Below the pieces are notes generated by a model. The model was not told where the DNA came from. It saw nothing but the letters and a program-made list of their open reading frames with translations, and did no database searches. The position numbers were made by a program, and so were the translations under genes. From the NCBI GenBank assembly GCA_024809215.1, contig JANUBW010000003.1, positions 248,001 to 312,000 on the forward strand: a stretch of 64,000 nucleotides of DNA. The letters are read 5' to 3'. Of the stretch, positions 18,183-27,580 are shown one piece after another. The DNA comes from Niastella sp. OAS944. GTDB lineage: Bacteria; Bacteroidota; Bacteroidia; Chitinophagales; Chitinophagaceae. Every line of letters starts with the position of its first letter. Position 1 is the stretch's first letter.

Positions 18183-19634
18183 ATGAAGTATGCTTCTATA
18201 TTTAAGATAGTTTCGCCGTTACTCATCATCATCGCACTGCTTCCTTCTACCCTGGTGCAAACTGGTTGTGCCAATATTGCGCCTCCCATGGGCGGTCCAC
18301 GCGACTCGCTGCCACCCCGACTTTTGAAAGTAAATCCACGCGACTCTGCCACTAAGTTTACCGGCAAAAAGATCGTTATGGAGTTTGATGAGTTTGTGCA
18401 AATAGAGAACATCCAGGAAAACCTGCTGGTATCGCCGGTACCCAAAATAAATCCCCTCGTCGATTATAAACTTCGTACGGTAACGGTAACTGTGAAAGAC
18501 ACCCTGGAACCGAACACTACCTACGCTCTCGATTTTGGTAATGCCCTAAAAGACATAAACGAAGGCAATATATTAAAGAACTTCACCTACCGGTTCTCTA
18601 CAGGCGACGCGCTCGATTCATTAAAGCTTACGGGTAAAGTGATCATTGCCGAAACCGGAAAAACCGACTCTACCCTTATTGTTATGCTGCATAGCAGCAC
18701 CGACGATTCGGCAGTAATAAAAGAAAAGCCCCGCTACGTTGCCCGGGTTGATAAAGATGGCAACTATAACTTCAATAACCTGCCCGGTGGTAATTTTGCC
18801 CTGTTTGCGTTAAAAGATGAAGGCGGCCAACGCCGTTACCTCAGCAGCAGCCAGTTATTTGCTTTTGCCGATGCACGTGTAACGCCCGAAATTTCGCCAA
18901 AGCCATTGACCTTATACGCTTACACCGAAAAAGAAGAGGAAGATAAAAATGGAAAAGGCCCTAAACCGCCAACGCCAGGTAAAGGGGGAAATAACAGAAA
19001 GAAAGACAACAAAGAAGATAAAAGCCTAAAATTTGAAACCAGCCTTAGCGGTACCGAATTAGATCTGCTAAGCCAGTTCGAGTTCAGGTTTAACACACCG
19101 CTCAAAACGTTCGATACGACCAAAGTACGACTGGCAAACGAAAAAGATGAATTGCTTACCAAATACCGCTTTATTAGGGATACCAGCAACAAAAAAGTGA
19201 CCCTTTCGTATGCCTGGGCGCCTAATACAGCCTACAATGTCATTGTTGACTCGGCATTTGCCATAGATACAGCAGGTAATACCGCACCTAAACATGATAC
19301 CATCGCCTTTAGAACCAAAGACGAAAACGAATATGGGTTGCTCAAACTGCGTCTCATAAATCTCGATCTGAGTAGAAATCCTGTTCTGCAATTTATTTCA
19401 GGCGACCAGGTAAAGTTCTCCTGGCCCATGACCAATAAAGAATTCTACGCCAGATTATTTGCCCCTGGCGAATACGACCTGCGCATTTTATATGATGATA
19501 ACAAAAACGGTATTTGGGACCCCGGCTCCTTCTTTGAAAAGCGCCATCAGCCCGAAAAAGTATTGCCTATAAGCCGCAAAATAACGGTGAAAGCCAAATG
19601 GGATAATATCATTGATATTACCCTTGAGAAATGA
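18183..19634 (+). CDS. Ig-like domain lipoprotein
   Basis: The 483-aa protein has a hydrophobic leader and a lipobox-like VQTGC (Cys about 28), followed by NIAPPMGGPRDSLPP, a signature I associate with a conserved Bacteroidota envelope lipoprotein family. Residues about 38-145 fit a bacterial Ig-like (SbsA-type) domain. A linker rich in Lys, Gly, Asp and Asn (EEDKNGKGPKPPTPGKGG) precedes a second beta-rich half that ends in LRILYDDNKNGIWDPGSF. Location is probably the outer membrane. No enzymatic motif is visible. The gene is followed by a terminator and then recR. Confidence 0.82.
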   Translation: MKYASIFKIVSPLLIIIALLPSTLVQTGCANIAPPMGGPRDSLPPRLLKVNPRDSATKFTGKKIVMEFDEFVQIENIQENLLVSPVPKINPLVDYKLRTVTVTVKDTLEPNTTYALDFGNALKDINEGNILKNFTYRFSTGDALDSLKLTGKVIIAETGKTDSTLIVMLHSSTDDSAVIKEKPRYVARVDKDGNYNFNNLPGGNFALFALKDEGGQRRYLSSSQLFAFADARVTPEISPKPLTLYAYTEKEEEDKNGKGPKPPTPGKGGNNRKKDNKEDKSLKFETSLSGTELDLLSQFEFRFNTPLKTFDTTKVRLANEKDELLTKYRFIRDTSNKKVTLSYAWAPNTAYNVIVDSAFAIDTAGNTAPKHDTIAFRTKDENEYGLLKLRLINLDLSRNPVLQFISGDQVKFSWPMTNKEFYARLFAPGEYDLRILYDDNKNGIWDPGSFFEKRHQPEKVLPISRKITVKAKWDNIIDITLEK

Positions 19635-19703
19635 CAAATGAAGAATTAGAAATGAGAAATTAAAAAGAGGATAAAACTAAATAAACAGTATAGGTAAATA
19701 ACT

Positions 19704-19735
19704 GGGTCTCTGCTTATTAGGCAGGGGCCCTTTTT
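19704..19735 (+). terminator. Terminator after the Ig-like lipoprotein gene
   Basis: GGGTCTCTGC pairs with GCAGGGGCCC (G-U pairs allowed) around TTATTAG and is followed by TTTTT. Confidence 0.75.
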
Positions 19736-19792
19736 AATTGTACCCGGTACTTTGAACAGTGAACTATGAGCTGGGAACTAAGAACTTAGAAC

Positions 19793-19800
19793 TATCTTTG
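19793..19800 (+). promoter_or_regulatory. -7 box TATCTTTG of recR
   Basis: TATCTTTG ends 4 nt before the recR ATG, again suggesting a leaderless start. It follows directly on a tract of gaactatgagctgggaacta-like words. Confidence 0.5.
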
Positions 19801-19804
19801 CCTT

Positions 19805-20422
19805 ATGGAATTTTCTTCTTCTTTGTTAGAGAATGCAGTGAGTGAATTTGCAAAACTGCCCGGTATTGGAAAGAAAACGGCGTTGCGGCTGGTGCTTCAT
19901 TTATTGAAGCAAGACCCCGGCAATGTTGAGAATTTTGGCGAAGCGATACTTAAAATGCGCCGGGAGATAAAGTTTTGCGAACGTTGTTACAATGTGGCCG
20001 ATCATTCCACCTGCGCCATTTGCGCCAATCCCATGCGTAAGCAGGAACTCATTTGTGTGGTTGAGAACATTCGTGATGTTATAGCCATTGAAAGCACCCA
20101 GCAGTTCAGCGGCGTTTACCATGTACTGGGCGGCATTATTTCCCCGCTCGATGGCATTGGGCCCGACCAGCTTACCATTGAACCTCTTATACAACGAATT
20201 CCCCAGGAAAAGACCGAAGAGCTCATTTTTGCCCTGAACCCCAACATACAAGGCGATACCACCATTTATTATATTCAAAAAAAGCTACAGGGCACTTCTG
20301 TTAAGATCACCACCATTGCCCGCGGTATCGCTTTTGGCGGCGAACTGGAATACGCCGATGAAATGACGCTTGCACGCAGTATTACCAACCGCCTGCCGGT
20401 TGAAAAATATGTACAACACTAG
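19805..20422 (+). CDS. recR: Recombination mediator RecR
   Basis: The 205-aa protein has standard RecR length and order. It begins with a helix-hairpin-helix ([18 protein letters not shown]), then a C4 zinc finger (CERC ... CAIC, about residues 59-75), a Toprim domain beginning [15 protein letters not shown], and the C-terminal segment with [20 protein letters not shown]. RecR works with RecF or RecO to load RecA on gapped DNA in the cytoplasm. No dnaX or ybaB neighbour is present, unlike in many other phyla. Nothing unusual is seen. Confidence 0.97.
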   Translation: MEFSSSLLENAVSEFAKLPGIGKKTALRLVLHLLKQDPGNVENFGEAILKMRREIKFCERCYNVADHSTCAICANPMRKQELICVVENIRDVIAIESTQQFSGVYHVLGGIISPLDGIGPDQLTIEPLIQRIPQEKTEELIFALNPNIQGDTTIYYIQKKLQGTSVKITTIARGIAFGGELEYADEMTLARSITNRLPVEKYVQH

Positions 20423-20448
20423 GCAGAATGCGTCAAACACACGCCCAC

Positions 20449-20479
20449 TTTGATATTAACATAACAAGCTGTAAATTTG
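20449..20479 (+). promoter_or_regulatory. Promoter of the metH leader
   Basis: TTTG at 20449-20452 and TAAATTTG at 20472-20479 are separated by 19 nt, the Bacteroidota vegetative promoter geometry. Transcription would start near 20484, leaving a leader of about 295 nt before metH. Confidence 0.7.
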
Positions 20480-20778
20480 CATCCGCATAGGCAGATTTGT
20501 TTATTGTTCGGCCTGTGCATCCTGAGCAGGGACCGGCATCTGGCTCTATTATAACCATCAGAACAGATGCTTATAACTGAACTAATAAACGCAAAGAAAC
20601 TCACGCCACAACAAGTTTCCCAACGTTTACCGGTTCGGTAATGAATGAAGTTGAGTGTCGCAAATGCTTACTTCGTTGTTGCCAGCAGCGTCCTGATACT
20701 GACATCTGGACCGATATTGACATTTGACCGGCCTTGCTCATCAACAAAAACCGCTATGCTAAATAAAAGGAGGGCAGC
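20480..20778 (+). promoter_or_regulatory. Long structured 5' leader of metH
   Basis: The roughly 295-nt leader contains several local hairpins: GCATAGGC with GCCTGTGC (20485-20518), GCATCTG with CAGATGC (20536-20570), and TTACC with GGTAA near 20627-20641. It also has an imperfect tandem duplication, GATACTGACATCTGGACC followed by GATATTGACATTTGACC (20695-20729). I could not match it to the cobalamin, SAM-I or SAM-II riboswitch consensus. It ends in AGGAGGG six nt before the ATG, an unusually strong Shine-Dalgarno for this phylum. The length and structure suggest regulation of methionine synthesis, by an unidentified mechanism. Confidence 0.45.
20641..20727 (+). CDS. Possible Cys-rich leader peptide, 28 aa
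   Basis: An ATG inside the metH leader opens a 28-codon frame with four cysteines among residues 6-14 (CRKCLLRCC). It ends 51 nt before metH. Cysteine feeds sulphur into methionine, so a stalling leader peptide is conceivable. However, I see no clear terminator hairpin after it, and no Shine-Dalgarno before it. It may be a chance frame. Confidence 0.25.
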   Translation: MNEVECRKCLLRCCQQRPDTDIWTDIDI

Positions 20779-21807
20779 ATGAAAACAATACAACAATGCC
20801 TTCAGGAAAGGATCCTGATCATTGATGGGGCTATGGGAACCATGATCCAACGCCATAAGCTTGAAGAACCCGATTACCGGGGTGAACGTTTTAAAGATTG
20901 GCCCAGCGACCTAAAAGGGAACAATGACCTTCTGGTACTTACGCAACCCAACATCATTAAAGGCATTCACAAAGAATATCTCGCAGCCGGCGCCGATATT
21001 ATTGAAACCAATACGTTCAATGCGCAGGTTATATCACTGGCCGACTACCACATGGAGTCGCTGGCCTATGAGTTGAACTTCGAAGCCGCCAAGGTGGCCA
21101 AAGAGGCCGTAAAGGAGTTCTTTGCCGATCCTTCTACCAACAAAAATGGTCGCGAAAGAGCCTGGGTAGCCGGTGCCATTGGTCCGCTCAATAAAACACT
21201 TTCCTTATCGCCCGATGTAAACAACCCTGGTTTCAGGGCGCTTACGTTCGATGAGGCAATGACTGCTTATTACGAGCAGGTAAAGGGACTGGTTGATGGT
21301 GGTGTTGATCTGTTACTGATTGAGACCATCTTCGATACCCTCAATGCCAAAGCCGCTATATATGCTATAAAGAAATATTTCGCCGACGAAAATAAGGTCG
21401 AGCTGCCTATCATGATCAGTGGCACCATTACCGATGCCTCGGGTCGTACATTGAGCGGACAAACCCTTGAAGCCTTCTATACTTCAGTTATGCACGCCAA
21501 ACCGCTTTCCATAGGCCTCAACTGTGCGTTGGGTGCTTCGGACATGCGGCCGCATATTGAAGAGTTAAGCCAAATAGCAGCTTGTTATACATCGGCTTAC
21601 CCTAATGCAGGTTTGCCAAACGCCATGGGCGAATATGATGAACAACCTGAGCAAACTGCCCACTTCCTTGAAGACTGGGCCAGCGAAGGTTTTGTAAATA
21701 TTGTGGGCGGCTGTTGCGGCACCACGCCAGATCATATTCAGCACATTGCCGAGCACGTTCGCAAATTCAAACCAAGACCCTTACCGGAATTGGAGAAGGC
21801 TTTATAA
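20779..21807 (+). CDS. metH: Methionine synthase, homocysteine-binding half
   Basis: The 342-aa protein corresponds to the N-terminal homocysteine S-methyltransferase module of cobalamin-dependent methionine synthase. The zinc ligands are visible as C249 (GLNCALG) and C312-C313 ([11 protein letters not shown]), and the N-terminus has DGAMGTMIQ. The usual protein of about 1200 aa continues with pterin, B12 and activation modules. Here these are in a separate gene starting at 22259, so the enzyme is split. Such splits are known in Bacteroidota. The two polypeptides must associate for methyl transfer from methylcobalamin to homocysteine. The start is set by a strong AGGAGGG site. Confidence 0.95.
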   Translation: MKTIQQCLQERILIIDGAMGTMIQRHKLEEPDYRGERFKDWPSDLKGNNDLLVLTQPNIIKGIHKEYLAAGADIIETNTFNAQVISLADYHMESLAYELNFEAAKVAKEAVKEFFADPSTNKNGRERAWVAGAIGPLNKTLSLSPDVNNPGFRALTFDEAMTAYYEQVKGLVDGGVDLLLIETIFDTLNAKAAIYAIKKYFADENKVELPIMISGTITDASGRTLSGQTLEAFYTSVMHAKPLSIGLNCALGASDMRPHIEELSQIAACYTSAYPNAGLPNAMGEYDEQPEQTAHFLEDWASEGFVNIVGGCCGTTPDHIQHIAEHVRKFKPRPLPELEKAL

Positions 21808-21813
21808 AGAAAC

Positions 21814-21838
21814 TTGAGGTCGCAATTTGCGACCTCAA
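21814..21838. repeat. Perfect 25-bp palindrome A
   Basis: TTGAGGTCGCAA, one T, then TTGCGACCTCAA form a perfect odd palindrome 6 bp after the first metH half. It shares the core CAATTTG and the downstream flank CAAACAGGA with palindrome B but has different stem bases (GGTCG/CGACC). Confidence 0.85.
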
Positions 21839-21853
21839 ACAGGAAAAGGAAAT

Positions 21854-21880
21854 TTTGATATCACAATTTGTGATATCAAA
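21854..21880. repeat. Perfect 27-bp palindrome B
   Basis: TTTGATATCACAA, one T, then TTGTGATATCAAA form a perfect palindrome whose centre lies 41 bp from that of palindrome A. Stem bases TATCA/TGATA replace GGTCG/CGACC of palindrome A while symmetry is kept. The ATG of the ORF6N remnant is 56 bp downstream. Operator and RNA-hairpin readings are both possible. Confidence 0.85.
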
Positions 21881-21935
21881 CAGGATCAGCTCTGGTAGTA
21901 GTAATTCATTAATGTAAATCATTAAACAAATTGCT

Positions 21936-22252
21936 ATGAGTAAGAAACTGACTAAAGCCATTGAAGATCAGGAGATTATTGATTGTATTCGGATTATTCG
22001 CGGGCAAAAAGTAATGTTAGACAGGGACCTGGCAAGAATGTTCAGATCATTAGAGTATACACCAGGTTGCGGCAGTTCCTGTTAAACAACCTGAACAATG
22101 AAGAAATAAGGAACAAGATCGAGTCCATTGAAAAGAACCTTATCAAAAAAGACGAAGAGATACAGACCATTTTTAAAATATTAAAGGAATTACTGCTGCA
22201 GGAACCAGCGCCTGCGCGGGAACCAATAGGTTTCAAGATTCCTAAAAAGTAA
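21936..22252 (+). pseudogene. Decayed ORF6N-domain gene, internal deletion
   Basis: The ATG at 21936 opens 49 codons containing IIDCIRIIRGQKVMLDRDLA, the start of an ORF6N DNA-binding domain, and then hits a stop at 22085 in the wrong frame. In another frame, sequence from about 22045 encodes IIRVYTRLRQFLLNN, then NKIESIEKNLIKKDEEIQTI, and ends EPIGFKIPKK at 22252, which is the C-terminal coiled-coil end of the same family. The middle, some 90 residues in intact members, is missing. ORF6N proteins are phage- and mobile-element-associated regulators or toxins. The remnant ends 6 bp before the second metH half. Confidence 0.8.
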
Positions 22253-22258
22253 ATAATT

Positions 22259-24970
22259 ATGTCCACAAATATTACGATAAAACCATACTTGCGCCTTTCG
22301 GGCTTAGAGCCATTGGTCATTCGCCCCGAAACCAATTTTGTGAACGTAGGTGAACGTACCAACGTAACCGGTTCAAAAAAATTCGCCCGGCTTATCAGGG
22401 AGAACAAGTATGAAGAAGCACTCAGTGTTGCCCGCCAACAGGTAGAAAGCGGCGCCCAGGTACTTGACGTAAATATGGACGATGCCCTGCTGGATGGCGT
22501 AAAAGCCATGACCACCTTCCTGAACCTGCTACAAAGCGAGCCCGATATTGCCAAGATCCCCATCATGATCGACAGCTCAAAATTCGAAGTAATTGAAGCC
22601 GGCTTAAAATGCGTTCAGGGTAAATGTATAGTGAACTCAATTTCCATGAAAGAAGGAGTTGACAAGTTCATTCGCGAAGCAAAGATCTGTAAGCTATATG
22701 GCGCTTCGGTTGTTGTAATGGCATTCGATGAACAGGGACAGGCCGATACCCTGCAACGCCGCGTAGATATTTGTACAACCGCCTACAACATCCTTACCGA
22801 ACAGGTTGGCTTCGACCCACAGGATATTATTTTCGACCCCAACATATTTGCAGTAGCAACAGGTATTGAAGAGCATAACAACTATGCCGTTGACTTTATT
22901 GAGGCTACCCGCATCATAAAACAAAGAATGCCCCTGGCCAAAATTAGCGGCGGGGTTAGTAACGTATCTTTCTCATTTCGTGGTAACGAGCCCGTACGCG
23001 AGGCTATGCACTCGGTATTCCTGTACCACGCTATTAAAGCGGGTATGGATATGGGTATCGTAAACGCCGGCCAGCTGGTGGTTTACGATGAAATAGAACC
23101 GCAACTACGCGAGCTGTGCGAAGATGTTATACAGAACCGCCGCGAAGATGCTACCGACCGCCTGATAACATTTGCAGAAACAGTTAAGGCAAAAGATAAA
23201 TCAGAGGTAAAGAACGAAGCCTGGCGCGCCAATACTGTTGAAGATCGCCTTAAACATGCACTCATTAACGGTATTACCGACTATATTGACCAGGATACCG
23301 AAGAGGCCCGCCAGAAGTACCCCAAACCACTCGATGTTATTGAAGGCCCTTTAATGGACGGTATGAACGTGGTGGGCGACCTGTTTGGAAGTGGTAAAAT
23401 GTTTCTGCCACAGGTGGTAAAAAGCGCCCGTGTAATGAAAAAGTCAGTGGCTATTCTTACCCCATATATTGAAGAAGAGAAAGAAAGACTGCGTAACAGC
23501 GGAGAGGCATCAGCCACATCAGGTGCTGCCAAGATCTTATTAGCTACTGTTAAAGGCGATGTACATGATATAGGAAAGAACATTGTAGGCGTGGTATTAG
23601 GCTGTAATGGCTACGATATTATCGACATGGGTGTAATGGTGCCTGCCGACAAGATCCTTGAAACAGCACAGAAAGAAAAAGTAGACATCATTGGTTTAAG
23701 TGGCCTTATTACCCCTTCGCTCGACGAAATGGTGCACGTAGCCCACGAAATGAAACGGCGCAACATGAACCAGCCCCTGCTTATTGGGGGCGCCACCACA
23801 TCGCGTATGCACACGGCCGTTAAAATAGCCCCCCAATACGAAAACGGGGTAGTGCATGTGCTCGATGCATCGCGCAGTGTAACCGTGGCCGGTTCATTAT
23901 TAAGCAAAGAACAAAAGCCCGAATTCCTTTCAACCATAGGTAAAGAATACCAAAAACTGCGCGACGATTTCGGTAGCAAAAAAACAGCAAAGCAATATCT
24001 CCCTTTCGAACAGGCACAGGAAAACCGCGTAGCCATCGACTGGAACAACTATACGCCGGTTGTGCCCCAATTCACCGGCACAAAGATCTTCGATAACTAC
24101 GACCTCAACGAACTGGTTGACTACATAGACTGGGGCCCGTTCTTTATAGCCTGGGAGTTACATGGTAAGTTCCCGGCCATTTTACAGGATGAAAAAGTAG
24201 GAAAGGAAGCCACCAAATTGTTTGAAGACGCCAACGAACTGCTTAACACCATCATTAAAGAAAAATGGTTAACCGCCCGCGGGGTTATCGGTTTCTGGCA
24301 GGCAAACAGCAATGGCAAAGACTCTATGTTCATTTATGACGAGAACGGGAAAGAAAAGGCCAGGCTCGAATCACTGCGCCAGCAAAATAAAAAAGCTGCC
24401 GGGCAACCGAACTTTTCTTTAGCTGACTTTGTAAAGCCAGAAACCAATGGCGGAAATGATTACATGGGGGCGTTCTCTGTTACTATACATGGAATAGAGC
24501 CTCACATAAAAAAGTTTGTAGAAAATCACGACGATTACAACAAAATTATGCTACAGGTGTTAGCAGATAGGCTTGCCGAGGCTTTTGCCGAGCTATTGCA
24601 TGAACGGGTGCGGAAGGAATTTTGGGGATATGCAAAAGAAGAGCATTTAACTAACGAAGAATTAATAAAAGAATCATATTCAGGAATAAGACCAGCGCCA
24701 GGTTATCCGGCCTGCCCTGATCATACTGAAAAATACAAACTATTCAATTTGCTTGGCGGACAGGAAGCTACAGGTATTACCCTTACAGAATCCCTGGCCA
24801 TGTACCCCGCATCGTCTATTTGCGGCTGGTATTTCGCCCATCCGCAAAGCCAGTATTTTGGATTAGGTAAAATTCAGAAAGACCAGGTTGTTGATTATGC
24901 CGCCCGCAAAAATATGCCGGTTGAAGAGATAGAAAGATGGCTGCGCCCTGTTCTTGAGTATGATGTGTAA
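22259..24970 (+). CDS. metH: Methionine synthase, pterin/B12/activation half
   Basis: The 903-aa protein supplies the remaining modules of cobalamin-dependent methionine synthase. These are the methyltetrahydrofolate-binding domain (about 25-285, with [12 protein letters not shown] and DSSKFEV), the cobalamin cap and Rossmann domains with DVHDIG (H436 is the lower axial ligand), and the C-terminal AdoMet-binding activation domain with [15 protein letters not shown]. All key motifs are present, so it should function with the separate homocysteine-binding half. It is preceded by the ORF6N remnant rather than by a promoter I can identify, so it probably depends on read-through from upstream. No metF follows. 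Confidence 0.95.
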   Translation: MSTNITIKPYLRLSGLEPLVIRPETNFVNVGERTNVTGSKKFARLIRENKYEEALSVARQQVESGAQVLDVNMDDALLDGVKAMTTFLNLLQSEPDIAKIPIMIDSSKFEVIEAGLKCVQGKCIVNSISMKEGVDKFIREAKICKLYGASVVVMAFDEQGQADTLQRRVDICTTAYNILTEQVGFDPQDIIFDPNIFAVATGIEEHNNYAVDFIEATRIIKQRMPLAKISGGVSNVSFSFRGNEPVREAMHSVFLYHAIKAGMDMGIVNAGQLVVYDEIEPQLRELCEDVIQNRREDATDRLITFAETVKAKDKSEVKNEAWRANTVEDRLKHALINGITDYIDQDTEEARQKYPKPLDVIEGPLMDGMNVVGDLFGSGKMFLPQVVKSARVMKKSVAILTPYIEEEKERLRNSGEASATSGAAKILLATVKGDVHDIGKNIVGVVLGCNGYDIIDMGVMVPADKILETAQKEKVDIIGLSGLITPSLDEMVHVAHEMKRRNMNQPLLIGGATTSRMHTAVKIAPQYENGVVHVLDASRSVTVAGSLLSKEQKPEFLSTIGKEYQKLRDDFGSKKTAKQYLPFEQAQENRVAIDWNNYTPVVPQFTGTKIFDNYDLNELVDYIDWGPFFIAWELHGKFPAILQDEKVGKEATKLFEDANELLNTIIKEKWLTARGVIGFWQANSNGKDSMFIYDENGKEKARLESLRQQNKKAAGQPNFSLADFVKPETNGGNDYMGAFSVTIHGIEPHIKKFVENHDDYNKIMLQVLADRLAEAFAELLHERVRKEFWGYAKEEHLTNEELIKESYSGIRPAPGYPACPDHTEKYKLFNLLGGQEATGITLTESLAMYPASSICGWYFAHPQSQYFGLGKIQKDQVVDYAARKNMPVEEIERWLRPVLEYDV

Positions 24971-25059
24971 ATCTTTGTAAAGACTGGTTCACAATATTAA
25001 AAACATCATATTCGTTTGGGCATCGTTCCCTTGGTTAACGACTATTAATCTGTAGCGTC

Positions 25060-25875
25060 ATGAGTAATTCCCGTATACATGCTATTATAGCAATAGCATG
25101 TATGGTTAATCTAGTGCCTTATTTCGTAGCAGCACAATCCAGATCCAAATCGAGCCGCAAAGGTGAAATTTATTTCTCCTGGGGTTATAATAAGGAATGG
25201 TACACAAAAAGCAACATCAGGATCAACCAGCCAGAGCTTGGCAATTATTATAGCTTAAGACACGTTGAAGCGCATGACCATCCGGGCTGGGACGAAGGCT
25301 TGTTCAGCAGAGCATTAACTATTCCGCAATACAATTACCGCCTTGGTTATTTCTTCAGCGACGACCTGGCCATTGAGATAAACTTCGACCACACCAAATA
25401 CATTATAGACCAGCAGGAAATTCATTATACTGGTAAAATGGACAATAAGCCAGTTGACGCTACCTTAGACTGGAAGGAAGAGAACGGGTTTTATTACTTC
25501 CTCAACAACGGCGCCAATTTCTTATTGTTCAACATTGTAAAGAACTGGAACCTGTATGAGCACCCTACTAACAAAATAAGGATCGATATGTTAGGTAAAG
25601 CAGGTATTGGCCCCGTTCTTCCACACGTTGAGAACAGCTTTTTCGGACAAAAAAACAAACCCGACTTTCAGTTTGGCGGTTGGAACTTCGGCGTTGAACA
25701 GGCAATAAAAGCTACCTTTTACAAATATGCATACCTTGAGTTTTCCCATAAAATAGATTATGCCCGGTATGCCCATTTGCATATATACAAAGGCAAAGCC
25801 CGCCAGGCATTTGGCACTTATGAATTGATCTTAAGCCTGGGTGTAAACATCCCCACCATCAAGAAGCATAAATAG
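25060..25875 (+). CDS. Probable outer-membrane beta-barrel protein
   Basis: The 271-aa protein has an N-terminal signal peptide (about 25 residues, ending VAAQ). The mature part consists of alternating, aromatic-rich strands such as GEIYFSWGYNKEWY, YNYRLGYFFSDDLAIEINF and YAYLEFSHKIDYARY, and it ends in a beta strand (YELILSLGVNI). This suggests an outer-membrane barrel of about 10-12 strands. No specific family is recognised. It ends at a hairpin shared with the convergent LOG-family gene. Confidence 0.65.
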   Translation: MSNSRIHAIIAIACMVNLVPYFVAAQSRSKSSRKGEIYFSWGYNKEWYTKSNIRINQPELGNYYSLRHVEAHDHPGWDEGLFSRALTIPQYNYRLGYFFSDDLAIEINFDHTKYIIDQQEIHYTGKMDNKPVDATLDWKEENGFYYFLNNGANFLLFNIVKNWNLYEHPTNKIRIDMLGKAGIGPVLPHVENSFFGQKNKPDFQFGGWNFGVEQAIKATFYKYAYLEFSHKIDYARYAHLHIYKGKARQAFGTYELILSLGVNIPTIKKHK

Positions 25876-25897
25876 AAGACGACTGTTATAAAATAAC

Positions 25898-25935
25898 AAA
25901 AGGGGTAATGAGCTGTGCAAGCCATTACCCCTTTT
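25898..25935. terminator. Bidirectional terminator
   Basis: AAAAGGGGTAATG pairs perfectly with CATTACCCCTTTT around a 12-nt loop. The A and T tails allow termination in both directions between the convergent genes. Confidence 0.85.
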
Positions 25936-25948
25936 GCATTATAATTGT

Positions 25949-26698
25949 TTATCTCTTCTCAAACAACCAGCGCCAGGCCTGGCGGGGCCTCACTTTATAA
26001 TTGCTGCTGATATAAGACTGAATATGGTCCATTGCTTCATCAATGCTGTCGGTAAGCAAAACAAGTTTCATGTCCTCGCGACTGATGGTGCCCTGTTGTG
26101 CCATAAACTCCGCATAGTTCCACAAGTTGCTGTAGTATTCTTTTCCAAATAACACAATGGGGAATTGCGTAATTGTTTTGGTTTGTACAAGGGTCAACGT
26201 TTCAAAGAACTCATCCATAGTGCCAAAGCCACCCGGCATAATGATAAACGCATATGAGTATTTAACCAATAACACTTTGCGTACAAAGAAATGCTCGAAG
26301 GTAATTGACTTGGTTACGTATTTATTTACATGTTGCTCAAATGGCAATTGTATGTTACAACCAACTGATACCCCGCCGTTTTCAAAAGCCCCGCGATTGG
26401 CAGCTTCCATAATACCGGGGCCGCCGCCCGTCATGGTAACAAAACCGGTTTCGGCAATGCGTTTGCCAAAAGTGCGGGCGCTTTCATAATATGGATGGTC
26501 TTCTTTAAACCGGGCCGAACCAAAAACAGTGATACAGGGACCCATAAAATGCAATGACCTGAATCCCTTAATAAATTGTTTGAACACCCGCCACGCAAAG
26601 GCCAGCTCATAAGTACGGCTTTTAGGCCCTTCTAAATAAACCTGCTCCTTAGGTGGTATTATTGGCTCAATCTTTTTCTTTACTGAAGCTGCTTCCAT
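25949..26698 (-). CDS. LOG-family (TIGR00730) Rossmann-fold protein
   Basis: The 249-aa protein has a Rossmann fold with the signature PGGFGTMDEFFE and an upstream TGGGPGIMEAANRGA. Together these mark the LOG/YgdH group, cytokinin riboside 5'-monophosphate phosphoribohydrolases in plants and nucleotide hydrolases of related specificity in bacteria. I use the ATG at 26698. Starting at 26749 would add a hydrophobic stretch and run over the start of exonuclease III on the other strand. The gene is divergent from xth, with 40 bp between the starts. Substrate is not certain. Confidence 0.9.
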   Translation of the reverse strand: MEAASVKKKIEPIIPPKEQVYLEGPKSRTYELAFAWRVFKQFIKGFRSLHFMGPCITVFGSARFKEDHPYYESARTFGKRIAETGFVTMTGGGPGIMEAANRGAFENGGVSVGCNIQLPFEQHVNKYVTKSITFEHFFVRKVLLVKYSYAFIIMPGGFGTMDEFFETLTLVQTKTITQFPIVLFGKEYYSNLWNYAEFMAQQGTISREDMKLVLLTDSIDEAMDHIQSYISSNYKVRPRQAWRWLFEKR

Positions 26699-26738
26699 AT
26701 CAATAGTGTAAATTGCCAGCCAAATTAAACAAAAAATC

Positions 26739-27503
26739 ATGCGCATCATTAGCTATAATGTTAATGGCATACGAGCCGCCATGACAAAGGGTTTTTGCGA
26801 ATGGTTAAAGACCGACCCCGCAGATATTATTTGCCTGCAGGAAACAAAAGCCACTAAAGACAATGTAAACCGTCAGCAGGTTATCGAGTGCGGTTATGAA
26901 GACTACTGGTTTTCGGCATCGAAAAAAGGGTATAGCGGTGTAGCCGTATTTACCAAAATAAAACCCGATAACGTTGAATACGGCAACAAACATGCGGTAA
27001 GTGATGATGAAGGAAGAATAATACAGCTCGATTTCGGAGATATCCGCCTTGTGAATGCGTATTTTCCATCGGGTACAACCGGTGATGTACGGCAAACATT
27101 TAAATACGAGTGGCTCGATCACTTTTATTCCTATTTGGAAACACTGAAGCAAAAACATCCCAACCTCATTTTGTGCGGCGATTATAATATTGCCCACACC
27201 GAAATAGATATTCACGACCCTAAGGGAAATAAGAACACTTCGGGCTTTTTACCCAATGAAAGAGCGTGGATGGATAAACTTTTTAATAATGGCTGGATAG
27301 ATACTTTCCGTCATTTTCATCCTGAGCCAAATCGCTACAGCTGGTGGAGCCAGCGTTTCCCTACAGTAAGACTGCAAAATAAAGGTTGGCGGCTCGATTA
27401 CATCAATGCTACCGAACCATTACGCAACCGCTTGAAGAATGCCGACATATATCACGATGTTAAGCACAGTGATCATTGCCCGGTTTATCTGGAACTTAAT
27501 TAG
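26739..27503 (+). CDS. xth: Exodeoxyribonuclease III
   Basis: The 254-aa protein has the endonuclease/exonuclease/phosphatase fold of ExoIII/APE1. It starts MRIISYNVNGIRAA, has the metal-binding Glu in CLQETKAT, then YSGVAVFTK, the LCGDYNIAHTEIDI segment with catalytic Asp and Asn, and ends HSDHCPVYLEL with the catalytic Asp-His pair. It removes abasic sites and 3' blocks in base-excision repair. It is complete, of standard length, and a stand-alone unit. Confidence 0.96.
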   Translation: MRIISYNVNGIRAAMTKGFCEWLKTDPADIICLQETKATKDNVNRQQVIECGYEDYWFSASKKGYSGVAVFTKIKPDNVEYGNKHAVSDDEGRIIQLDFGDIRLVNAYFPSGTTGDVRQTFKYEWLDHFYSYLETLKQKHPNLILCGDYNIAHTEIDIHDPKGNKNTSGFLPNERAWMDKLFNNGWIDTFRHFHPEPNRYSWWSQRFPTVRLQNKGWRLDYINATEPLRNRLKNADIYHDVKHSDHCPVYLELN

Positions 27504-27580
27504 TGATCAATTGTAATTTTTACACCTTATTCTGCGTTTGATACAACATTTTATCATGCAAATTGTATTATACTGTCGCC

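Noticed and set aside
20480-20778. Cobalamin or SAM riboswitch before metH
   Set aside because: The B12 box and the SAM-I or SAM-II core sequences are not visible. The leader is reported only as an unidentified structured region.
26699-26749. Longer start for the LOG-family protein
   Set aside because: It would overlap the start of exonuclease III on the other strand, and the added residues form a stray hydrophobic stretch.
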